The position numbers were made by a program, and so were the translations under genes. This document shows positions 7,894-15,154 of a stretch of DNA of 21,763 nt, one piece after another. The notes under the pieces were generated by a model that was not told where the DNA came from, ran no database searches, and was given only the letters and a program-made list of their open reading frames with translations. Positions within the stretch are counted from its first letter, which is position 1, and every line of letters starts with the position of its first letter. The DNA comes from Methylococcaceae bacterium (lineage in GTDB: Bacteria; Pseudomonadota; Gammaproteobacteria; Methylococcales; Methylomonadaceae). The stretch spans positions 1 through 21,763 of the forward strand of contig CANNLO010000042.1 in the NCBI GenBank assembly GCA_947505055.1, given 5' to 3'.

Positions 7894-9426
7894 ATGATGA
7901 AAAAAATTAGAATTGAAAAACACAAGCTCCTGCTTCGGCATTTGACGCTTGAGGATTACGATAACATTGCCGATTTAATGGAGCATGTTTATGGTAATTT
8001 GGGCGGAGCCTGGAAAAAAGACCAGTATGAAGCTCAAGTAAGCAGGTTTTCGCAAGGCCAGATCGCCATTGAGGATAACGGCAAGTTGGTTGCTGCGGCT
8101 TTAAGTATGATTGTTGATTATAATCGCTTTGGTGATGTTCATACCTACGCTCAAATAACAGGGGATGGTTATCTGACTCATCATGATCCTTTGGGTGACA
8201 CTTTGTATGGTATCGACATCTTTGTTCATCCCGAATATCGTGGGTTGCGATTGGGGCGGAGATTGTATGACGCACGCAAAGAATTATGCAGAAACCTGAA
8301 TCTGAGACGCTTTATTGCCGGAGGTCGGATTCCGGGCTATGCCGAATATGCAGATACCTATACCCCAGTACGTTACATTGAAGAAGTTAAAAATCGGGAA
8401 ATATTTGATCCGGTATTGTCATTTCAATTACTTAACGGTTTTCATGTTCGTAAGGTTTTAACAGGTTATCTTCCGGTAGATGCCGACTCAAAAGGTTTCG
8501 CGACACTTTTGGAATGGGTCAATCTTGATTACGTGGAAAAATTGCCTTCCATAGGCGCCCCCAAAAATATTATTCGTTTAGGTGTTGTGCAATGGCAAAT
8601 GCGTACTTTGACCAGCGTTGAAGAATTGCTAAAACATGCCGAATTTTTTATTGATGCGGTATCGGGTTATCAATCTGATTTTGTGCTGTTTCCCGAATAT
8701 ATGAGTGCGCCGCTGATGGGCTTGTTTAATGACAAGAATCCTCCTGATGCTATTCGTGCTTTGGCCGGGTTTACCAGTGAAATCAGAAACGGTTTGCTGG
8801 AAATGGCCATGTCTTACAACATCAACATTATTGCCGGTTCCATGCCCGAATATAGTTCACACGAACTTTATAACGTGTCGTGGTTGCTGAGACGCGATGG
8901 AACCTTTGAAGCTCAGTACAAAATCCATGTCACCATTGATGAAGTCAGTTGTTGGGGTGTTCAGGGCGGCGATGCGTTAAAAGTGTTTGATACCGATTGT
9001 GGTAAAATCGCCGTCTTGATTTGTTACGATTCCGAGTTTCCGGAACTGGCACGGCTTGCGACCATGCAGGGGGCGCAAATCATTTTTGTGCCGTTCTGGA
9101 CCGATACTAAAAACGCATATCAACGGGTACGTTATTGTTCACAAGCCCGTGCTATTGAAAATGAATGTTTTGTGGCGATTACCGGCAGTGTCGGCAATTT
9201 GCCACATGCGGAAAACATGGATATTCAATATGCCCAGGCAGCCATTTTCAGTCCCAGTGATTTTTCATTTCCCCATGACGCGATTCTTGCAGAAGCAACG
9301 CCAAATACGGAAATGACGCTGATCACGGATGTGAATCTGGATTTATTAAAGCAGGTACGGACTCGCGGAGCCGTTCGCAATCTCGCTAATCGGCGTCACG
9401 ATTTATATCGCCTGGAGTGGATATAG
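7894..9426 (+). CDS. GNAT acetyltransferase / carbon-nitrogen hydrolase fusion
   Basis: The protein has 510 residues in two domains. Residues about 5-160 are a GNAT N-acetyltransferase, with the acetyl-CoA motif DIFVHPEYRGLRLGRRLYDARKE from about 108. Residues about 225-500 are a nitrilase-superfamily amidohydrolase with the complete Glu-Lys-Cys triad: Glu-268 in LFPEYM, Lys-343 in YKIHVTIDE and Cys-377 in LICYDSEFPE. The fusion is a recurring bacterial architecture whose substrate is not settled. Nitrilase relatives include N-carbamoylputrescine amidase. With an ornithine decarboxylase 93 bases downstream, a role in polyamine or amine metabolism (acylation plus amide hydrolysis) is an attractive inference. 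No ribosome site is evident before the ATG; a TATACT at 7882-7887 lies unusually close to the start, so a leaderless message is conceivable. An adjacent ATG at 7897 is the alternative start. Confidence 0.88.
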   Translation: MMKKIRIEKHKLLLRHLTLEDYDNIADLMEHVYGNLGGAWKKDQYEAQVSRFSQGQIAIEDNGKLVAAALSMIVDYNRFGDVHTYAQITGDGYLTHHDPLGDTLYGIDIFVHPEYRGLRLGRRLYDARKELCRNLNLRRFIAGGRIPGYAEYADTYTPVRYIEEVKNREIFDPVLSFQLLNGFHVRKVLTGYLPVDADSKGFATLLEWVNLDYVEKLPSIGAPKNIIRLGVVQWQMRTLTSVEELLKHAEFFIDAVSGYQSDFVLFPEYMSAPLMGLFNDKNPPDAIRALAGFTSEIRNGLLEMAMSYNINIIAGSMPEYSSHELYNVSWLLRRDGTFEAQYKIHVTIDEVSCWGVQGGDALKVFDTDCGKIAVLICYDSEFPELARLATMQGAQIIFVPFWTDTKNAYQRVRYCSQARAIENECFVAITGSVGNLPHAENMDIQYAQAAIFSPSDFSFPHDAILAEATPNTEMTLITDVNLDLLKQVRTRGAVRNLANRRHDLYRLEWI

Positions 9427-9522
9427 GTGGGTGTGCTTTAAGGAAATAATTTTATTAATTAGGCGTCGGGTATTAATTAAGCCCAATCAACAAGACAAAA
9501 TCAGTAATATTTAGGAAATTTG

Positions 9523-10665
9523 ATGATCACTACAGAAACTTTACAACAGCTTGCCGAAACCCATGGAACACCGTTATTCGTGATAGATCACGATGAAATA
9601 CGCAGTAATTATGCGACCTTTAAAAATAATCTGCCACGTGTTCAGGCTTATTATGCGGTTAAGGCTAATCCCGATCCAGAGATCGTCAAAACGTTGTTTG
9701 AAGCTGGCGCTAGCTTTGACATCTCCTCTATCGCTGAGTTTGAAACTGTTTTCGAGAATATAAAAGACCTATCCGAGCAGGAGCAGCATGACTGGATCTG
9801 GAAAAATATTATCTATGCCAATCCGATCAAGGCAGAAGACACTTTGCGAACGCTAAATAAATACAAACCGCTGGTTACTTTTGATAATCGCGAAGAAATA
9901 TCAAAAATCAAAGAGTGCGCGCCAGACGCTGGTGTGGTGCTTCGTCTTAGGGTTTCTAACGCCGGAGCAATGGTTGAATTATCGTCAAAATTCGGTGCGG
10001 CTCATGATGAAGCGCTTGAATTGATTTTTGAAGCCATTGATGCGGGACTTCATATGGAGGGCTTGAGTTTTCATGTCGGCAGCCAAACTACTAATTTCGA
10101 GAATTACATGCAGGCCATTAATATGGCGGCGTTGATCTTCAAGGAAGTGGCTGAGCGTGGTTACGACAAAATGAATTTATTGGATATCGGTGGCGGCTTT
10201 CCTGCGCCTTATGATGAATCGGTCAAGCCTTTTAGTGAATTGGCCAAGAGAATAAATAACGAATTGGATCGGTTGTTTCCTACCGGTGTAGATATTGTTG
10301 CCGAGCCAGGGCGCTTTATTGCGGCAACTGCTGGAACTGCGGTGTCCAAGATTATCGGCAAAGCGGTAAGGCATGGAAAGTTATGCTATTACATTAATGA
10401 CGGTGTTTATCACACGTTTTCTGGTGTGATTTTTGACCACTGTCAATATCATTTTGATGCGTTCAAAACCGGTCCGACTCAAATTTGTACGGTATTTGGT
10501 CCGACCTGTGACGGTCTTGATGTTATTTCCATGACGGAAGAACTGCCTTCGGATCTGGCGCGTGGTGATTTGTTAACCAGTAAAAACATCGGTGCTTATA
10601 GTAACGCGACCTCAACCTATTTTAACGGGTTTCCACCAGCTACGATTGTTCACGTTAATCGCTAA
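9523..10665 (+). CDS. speC: Ornithine decarboxylase, fold-type III (PLP-dependent)
   Basis: The enzyme has 380 residues from the ATG at 9523, which follows AGGAA by about 6 bases; an in-frame TTG at 9520 is less likely. It belongs to the alanine-racemase-fold group IV decarboxylases that include eukaryotic-type ornithine decarboxylase. Seen motifs are YYAVKANPDP with the PLP Lys-47, the SFHVGSQ histidine (His-184), the glycine loop DIGGGFPAPYD (from about 221), EPGRFI, and the C-terminal FGPTCDGLDVI with Cys-329 and Asp-330, which face the active site in ornithine decarboxylases. It should convert ornithine to putrescine, the precursor for the two convergent genes downstream. Diaminopimelate decarboxylase is excluded by length and the TCDGLD motif; a lysine/ornithine dual specificity is possible. 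Confidence 0.9.
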   Translation: MITTETLQQLAETHGTPLFVIDHDEIRSNYATFKNNLPRVQAYYAVKANPDPEIVKTLFEAGASFDISSIAEFETVFENIKDLSEQEQHDWIWKNIIYANPIKAEDTLRTLNKYKPLVTFDNREEISKIKECAPDAGVVLRLRVSNAGAMVELSSKFGAAHDEALELIFEAIDAGLHMEGLSFHVGSQTTNFENYMQAINMAALIFKEVAERGYDKMNLLDIGGGFPAPYDESVKPFSELAKRINNELDRLFPTGVDIVAEPGRFIAATAGTAVSKIIGKAVRHGKLCYYINDGVYHTFSGVIFDHCQYHFDAFKTGPTQICTVFGPTCDGLDVISMTEELPSDLARGDLLTSKNIGAYSNATSTYFNGFPPATIVHVNR

Positions 10666-10687
10666 GTTAAGCTCTTAAATTCACGCG

Positions 10688-10719
10688 AAGATCACAAAGA
10701 TTAATTTCTTTGTGATCTT
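10688..10719. terminator. Perfect 13-bp hairpin between convergent genes
   Basis: AAGATCACAAAGA (10688-10700) and TCTTTGTGATCTT (10707-10719) form a 13-bp perfect stem with a 6-base loop. It lies between the decarboxylase and the convergent synthase gene. There is no strong T-run, so it may be a bidirectional processing or termination signal, or a copy of a dispersed hairpin repeat. Confidence 0.65.
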
Positions 10720-10729
10720 GGTGGTTAAG

Positions 10730-10755
10730 TAAGTCTTTTACCGGACTTATTTTTT
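10730..10755 (+). terminator. Intrinsic terminator for the decarboxylase gene
   Basis: TAAGTC (10730-10735) pairs with GACTTA (10744-10749) around an 8-base loop and is followed by six T. The right arm overlaps the stop codon of the convergent synthase gene, so the terminator is embedded in the end of that gene. Confidence 0.55.
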
Positions 10756-12138
10756 ACTGGATTTCTTCCCTTTTTCAGAATCCGATTTCTTTGACTTACC
10801 TACTTTGGCAGGAGATAAAGCAATCATCGGGTTTGCTGCAGAAACCGTGACAGTAGCGGTTGAGTCAGCCAGTTCTTCTTCAAGTGATCTGACCGTGCCA
10901 TCGAAAGTGCGCTTACTGTCAGGTTTGATTTCCTTTATTTCTGTAGGCAGACCAATCCGGTCAAGAATTTCAATAAACGGTTCCGGATCAAGTTCCTCGA
11001 CATTCACCATCTTCTTCACATCCCAGGCACCATTGGCAACCAACATGGCAGCAGCAACAGGTGGAACGCCGGCGGTATAGCTGATGCCTTGCGATTCAAT
11101 TTCTTCGTAACATGCTTTGTGATCGGATACCTGATAAATCAGAATCTCGCGTTTTTTACCTTGCATCCAGCCTTTAACGAATGTGCCGATACAGGTGTTT
11201 CCAGTATAACCGGGCGCGAGGGTCATCGGATCAGGTAGCAGCGCTTTAACGACTTTAAGCGGCACAACTTCTTGGCCGGTAGTCAGTGTAACCGGAAGAT
11301 GCGAAAGGAAACCCAGGGTGCGCAACACGGTGAATACATTGATATAGTGATCGCCAAAGCCCATCCAGAAACGGATGTTGTCAGCATCGATGTTTTTTGA
11401 CAGCGAATGCAGTTCATCATGACCGTTCAGGTAAATAGGCTGTTTGCCAACCACAGGAAAGTCATATTCGCGTTTGACTGAGTGAGTCGGGAACTCTTGC
11501 CATTTACGGTCTATCCAGGTCCATACTTTTACGAACTCACGGAAATTGATTTCAGGATCAAAGTTGGTTGAAAAATACTTACCATGGCTTCCCGCGTTGA
11601 CATCCAAAATGTCGATACTTTCAATTTTGTCGAAATAACGTTTTACAGCAAGCGCACAGTAAGCGTTGACCACACCCGGATCGAAACCGGCGCCTAAAAT
11701 TGCGGTTATGCCTTTTTCTTCGCAACGGTCTTTGCGTTTCCATTCGTAATTGGCATACCAGGGTGGCTCTTCGCAGACTTTGTCCGGATCTTCATGAATG
11801 GCGGTGTCGATATACGCCGCGCCGGTTTCGATGCAAGCTTCAAGTACCGACATGTTGATAAACGCAGAGCCCAGGTTGATGACGATGCCTGATTTGGTTT
11901 TTTTAATCAGTTTAACGGTTGCCGCAACATCCAGTGCGTCAAGTGCCGCTGAATAAAGTTTTCCTTTGGGGTTCTTGAGGTGACCTTTACGGTTGACGCT
12001 CTCGATAATCGCATCACATTTGGCTTGTGTTTTTGAAGCGATACAGATATCGCCCAACACATCGTTGTTCATGGCCGCTTTGTGAGCCGCAACATGTGCA
12101 ACTCCGCCGGCGCCAATAATCATTACATTTTTTCGCAT
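10747..12138 (-). CDS. Carboxynorspermidine/carboxyspermidine synthase (saccharopine dehydrogenase family)
   Basis: The protein has 463 residues. The N-terminus is a Rossmann dinucleotide-binding motif (MIIGAGGVAHVAAHKAA, Gly-9 to Gly-12), and the body contains family signatures such as SAFINMSVLEACIETGAAYIDTA, GAGFDPGVVNAYCALA and DVNAGSHGKYFSTNFDPEINFREF. Together with nspC just upstream in the same operon, this identifies the NADPH-dependent enzyme that condenses a diamine (putrescine or diaminopropane) with aspartate semialdehyde. The ATG follows AAGGAG by about 9 bases, and only 14 bases separate it from the nspC stop. Usual family members are near 400-415 residues; here the last 35 or so residues are an extra tail ending in a Lys/Ser-rich stretch (KVGKSKKSDSEKGKKSSKK) that looks disordered. 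Saccharopine dehydrogenase proper is less likely given the neighbour. Confidence 0.9.
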   Translation of the reverse strand: MRKNVMIIGAGGVAHVAAHKAAMNNDVLGDICIASKTQAKCDAIIESVNRKGHLKNPKGKLYSAALDALDVAATVKLIKKTKSGIVINLGSAFINMSVLEACIETGAAYIDTAIHEDPDKVCEEPPWYANYEWKRKDRCEEKGITAILGAGFDPGVVNAYCALAVKRYFDKIESIDILDVNAGSHGKYFSTNFDPEINFREFVKVWTWIDRKWQEFPTHSVKREYDFPVVGKQPIYLNGHDELHSLSKNIDADNIRFWMGFGDHYINVFTVLRTLGFLSHLPVTLTTGQEVVPLKVVKALLPDPMTLAPGYTGNTCIGTFVKGWMQGKKREILIYQVSDHKACYEEIESQGISYTAGVPPVAAAMLVANGAWDVKKMVNVEELDPEPFIEILDRIGLPTEIKEIKPDSKRTFDGTVRSLEEELADSTATVTVSAANPMIALSPAKVGKSKKSDSEKGKKSSKK

Positions 12139-12152
12139 GTTATAAATCTCCT

Positions 12153-13259
12153 TTAGGATAGGCTGCTTAAATAATCGTTATAGTCAAAACTGCGTATCAG
12201 TTCTTCAGTGCCGTCCAGTCTTCGGACTGCAATTGAAGGCATGGCAACTCCGTTAAACCAGTTTTTCTTTACCATGGTATAGCCTGCTGCATCGGCGAAA
12301 CGCACCTCGTCTCCTACTTTTAAAGGTGCTTCAAGTTCGTAGGTTCCAAAAATATCACCAGCCAGGCAGGTTCTGCCGGCAATCATAACTTTATGAGCAC
12401 CGTTACCGGGAGCGTTGATTTTAGGGTTAGTATGGTAAATCAGGTGGTCAAGCATGTGCGCTTCAACAGAAGCGTCAACAATTGCAACATCAATTTCATT
12501 ATGAATAATGTCCAGCACTGTGGTTACCAGTTCGGCGCTACCGGTGATGCTGGCCTCGCCCGGTTCCAGATACACTTGCACCTGGAATTTTTCGGAAAAT
12601 GACTTCAGCAGCTTGCAGAATTTTTCAACCGGATAACCGTCTTTGGTGAAATAGATGCCGCCACCAAAACTGACCCATTGCATTTTTTCAAGAAAAGAAC
12701 CGTATTTTTTACCGATCTGGTCTATGGCATCGCCAAGGTTTTCAAGGTCATCATTTTCACAGTTAAAATGAAACATCACGCCGCTGATCAGATCTGCGGC
12801 GGCCTTGAGTTCTTCTGCACAACTTACGCCCAGTCGCGAATATCTGCGGGCCGGATCTGCCAGGTCAAAGTGGGAATAACTGACGCCGGGATTGACTCGC
12901 AACCCGACTTTAAGGTGGCTTACGCGGTTGTAGAATGTGTTCAGTTGCGAGTAGGAATTGAAGACTACCTTGTCGGCAAATTCCCTGACTTCTTCGATCT
13001 CATGAGCGGAATAGGCCACGCTGTATGCATGTACTTCCTTGCCGAATTTTTCGTGACCGAGTTTTGCTTCATAGAGAGAACTGCTGGTGGTGCCGTCCAT
13101 GTAGTCACGCATCAGATCGAATACGCACCAGGTTGAAAAGCATTTAAGGGCAAGTACTGATTTTGCGCCAGACATTTCGCGTATTTGGCGGATAATTTTG
13201 AGGTTTTTTTTGAGTCCAGCTTCGTCAATAAGGTAATACGGTGTGCGCAATTGCGGCAT
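12153..13259 (-). CDS. nspC: Carboxynorspermidine/carboxyspermidine decarboxylase
   Basis: The protein has 368 residues, normal for NspC, a PLP-dependent fold-III decarboxylase. It removes the carboxyl group from carboxynorspermidine or carboxyspermidine to give norspermidine or spermidine. Motifs are LALKCFSTWCVF with the PLP Lys-39, DLADPARRYSRLGV, VMFHFNCEND, SFGGGIYFTKDGYP, VYLEPGEA, and the C-terminal active-site region VDASVEAHMLDHLIY plus AGRTCLAGDIFGTYEL. It is the first gene of a two-gene minus-strand operon with the synthase. No strong ribosome site is visible before its ATG. With the convergent ornithine decarboxylase supplying putrescine, the likely product is spermidine; which triamine is really made cannot be told from sequence. 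Confidence 0.93.
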   Translation of the reverse strand: MPQLRTPYYLIDEAGLKKNLKIIRQIREMSGAKSVLALKCFSTWCVFDLMRDYMDGTTSSSLYEAKLGHEKFGKEVHAYSVAYSAHEIEEVREFADKVVFNSYSQLNTFYNRVSHLKVGLRVNPGVSYSHFDLADPARRYSRLGVSCAEELKAAADLISGVMFHFNCENDDLENLGDAIDQIGKKYGSFLEKMQWVSFGGGIYFTKDGYPVEKFCKLLKSFSEKFQVQVYLEPGEASITGSAELVTTVLDIIHNEIDVAIVDASVEAHMLDHLIYHTNPKINAPGNGAHKVMIAGRTCLAGDIFGTYELEAPLKVGDEVRFADAAGYTMVKKNWFNGVAMPSIAVRRLDGTEELIRSFDYNDYLSSLS

Positions 13260-13607
13260 ATTTGAATGGCTCTGAAGAAAATCGATTAATTATCAAGAGA
13301 ATAAGGTTATTGCTGCTTTTTGTCAATTCCGGCGATGTTTAGGATGCACTCGGAGTCAATATTTGTATTTAAATGTTTGGGTTGGTTGATTGAGGTTTAA
13401 TTTTGATAGCTTTTAAGGCGGAAAGTCAGGTTGGTTAGCAGTTATTGATTCCATTTGGAAACTAAAATTTATGAGCTCAATTTCACCTCTGCCGCAGGGA
13501 TAATTATCTGCAAGGTCTTTAACCGAAAAGCTATCTGCAGACAGAGCGAAGGTTTTTGCCTGATTTTACTCTTGCCAATCGAAAATTTTTCTTAGAGCGT
13601 TGCGGGG
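13260..13607. other. Gene-free stretch upstream of nspC
   Basis: No coding frame is supported. It must contain the nspC promoter on the minus strand, although I cannot choose convincing boxes. The octamer TATCTGCA occurs twice (13505-13512 and 13532-13539), 27 bases apart, closer to the end of the coupled 91-residue gene. Nothing else stands out. Confidence 0.4.
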
Positions 13608-13883
13608 CTAAAAGTCTACCTCTGTTAATAAGGTTGTTACTGTTCTGTCCGGGTCTGTAATGATCCATAGTTTTTCAGTTCCAACGTTATAGACGGACAT
13701 AATTCTTTCCAGGGTCTCGGGCAATAATGCCATTGTGTTTTCACGCCAATCCATTTCTGATACCTCGCCATAATCGCCTCGTTCATGCCTGTCCAGTAAA
13801 TCGCCTATTGGCACTTTAAAGCTGGCTATAATTGAAATAGCTGAGGTTGTCATGGTGATCTTGCCAAGTTCAAATAGCTTCAT
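13608..13883 (-). CDS. Small conserved protein of unknown function, coupled to lplT
   Basis: The protein has 91 residues. The layout LFELGKITMTTSAI, LLDRHERGDYGEV, RENTMALLPETLERIMSVYNVG, KLWIITDPDRTVTTLLTEVDF matches a widespread small-protein family, often found on plasmids and accessory DNA, that carries an LF-LG, RH-GDWG, RI-S-Y and WIIT-DR-TT pattern. It has sometimes been mislabelled as a restriction subunit; no function is established. Its ATG overlaps the lplT stop by one base (TAATG) and a GGGAG ribosome site lies inside the lplT end, so translation is probably coupled. It is the last gene of the aas-lplT unit. Whether it has anything to do with phospholipid repair is unknown. Confidence 0.7.
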   Translation of the reverse strand: MKLFELGKITMTTSAISIIASFKVPIGDLLDRHERGDYGEVSEMDWRENTMALLPETLERIMSVYNVGTEKLWIITDPDRTVTTLLTEVDF

Positions 13884-15073
13884 TAATAGCTCCCGTTACT
13901 TGATAAATTCGGTCTCTCCTGATTATCAGGGAGATGTAGTGATACTAAAAATGTGGCGCAAAATACCAACAACCCCAGGATTAGCATTGCAAATATGGGT
14001 TCGATATTATGCGCGGCAGCAAAAGTATAGCTACCAACCGCCAATAGCATGGCGAGATTTTGAAAAAAACCTTGCAATGCCACTGCACTGCCACTGCCAA
14101 TACTGTGCTGACCTATTTCCTGTAAAGCAGCATTAACGGGGACGATAAACATCCCGCCCATCACTCCTATTAATAACAGTGCAGAACGTGCCGGCCAGAG
14201 GCTATCAGTAAAACTTAAGGCAATGATAAAAACTGCCATTAAATAAGCGGGAATTCTGGCTCTACGTAAATGCTCAAGCGGAATTAAACGTGGCACTAAA
14301 ACTGAGCCGATGACGATCCCAATGGCTAGAAATAAAGTCAATTCGGCAATTTCGGTGGCATTTTTAGACAACAAAACCAAAGGTGCCCAAACTACGATAA
14401 TGACTCTCAAGGTTGCCGCAGCCGCCCAGAACAAAGAACCGCCCAAAATAGCAAATCGTGAGCGTGGCGTGATGAAAAAAGCACCAATCTGCCGCCAAAA
14501 CCTGATAATTGCAGAATCAGAATTGGTCTGATGGGCAAAGATTTGTACTGGTAACGACATCGTAATCAGTGCCGAGGCCACAAAAACAATAATGGTGCCG
14601 GTTAATGCTATCGGTATCGAATAATCGGCTACTTTGGCGCCTATCAACATGCCCAACAAAATGGCCAAAATAGTAGATCCTTCAATCCAACTATTGGCTT
14701 TTACCAAAAACTCATGTCCTGCCAGTTCAGGCAGAATCCCATATTTTGCCGGACTGTAAATGGCCGCACCTACCCCAACCAAGCAATATGCAATTAAGGG
14801 TTCTACGTTACACAGCAATAAGCCAGCACCCGAGGCTTTTATCAAATTGCCAATAATCAAGACCCTCGATTTGGGATGGTTGTCAGCGAAACCGCCAACC
14901 CATGGCGCAAGTAAAACAAAGGCAATTAAAAAGACGCTTTGCAGAGCGGGAACATACCAGCTTGCCAGATTGGTAGATTGCATTACCATCGCAATCACCG
15001 TGAATAAAATGGCATTATCGGCAAATGCGGATAAGAACTGTGCGATTAGTAAAGGGTAGATTTGTTTGTTCAT
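13883..15073 (-). CDS. lplT: Lysophospholipid transporter LplT
   Basis: The protein has 396 residues with about 12 hydrophobic segments, an MFS-type inner-membrane carrier. The N-terminus LLIAQFLSAFADNAILFTVIAM and the segment CLVGVGAAIYSPAKYGILPELAG are characteristic of LplT, which flips lysophospholipids from the outer to the inner leaflet for re-acylation by Aas. The two genes form a conserved pair (fused in some bacteria), and here lplT follows aas by 81 bases. No strong ribosome site is seen; upstream are two tandem 11-bp repeats with a 14-base period (15082-15106). The stop codon overlaps the start of the next gene. Confidence 0.92.
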   Translation of the reverse strand: MNKQIYPLLIAQFLSAFADNAILFTVIAMVMQSTNLASWYVPALQSVFLIAFVLLAPWVGGFADNHPKSRVLIIGNLIKASGAGLLLCNVEPLIAYCLVGVGAAIYSPAKYGILPELAGHEFLVKANSWIEGSTILAILLGMLIGAKVADYSIPIALTGTIIVFVASALITMSLPVQIFAHQTNSDSAIIRFWRQIGAFFITPRSRFAILGGSLFWAAAATLRVIIVVWAPLVLLSKNATEIAELTLFLAIGIVIGSVLVPRLIPLEHLRRARIPAYLMAVFIIALSFTDSLWPARSALLLIGVMGGMFIVPVNAALQEIGQHSIGSGSAVALQGFFQNLAMLLAVGSYTFAAAHNIEPIFAMLILGLLVFCATFLVSLHLPDNQERPNLSSNGSY

Positions 15074-15081
15074 AATTAATT

Positions 15082-15106
15082 AAGGCAAAGGATGAAAGGC
15101 AAAGGA
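15082..15106. repeat. Two tandem 11-bp repeats between aas and lplT
   Basis: AAGGCAAAGGA occurs at 15082-15092 and 15096-15106, separated by TGA, giving a 14-base period. On the transcribed minus strand this reads as a pyrimidine-rich TCCTTTGCCTT pair just ahead of lplT. It may arise from slippage or affect translation; no known element matches. Confidence 0.55.
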
Positions 15107-15154
15107 CAAAAAAGCTTGGATTGAGGCTATGGAATTTTTCCGCCTTTAGATTTT

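Noticed and set aside
7907..8275. Minus-strand open frame of 122 codons
   Set aside because: Antisense to the GNAT domain of the fusion gene and rich in His/Arg/Gln without motifs; a shadow.
12678..13136. Plus-strand open frame of 152 codons
   Set aside because: It lies wholly antisense within nspC, which has clear family motifs; a shadow of that gene.
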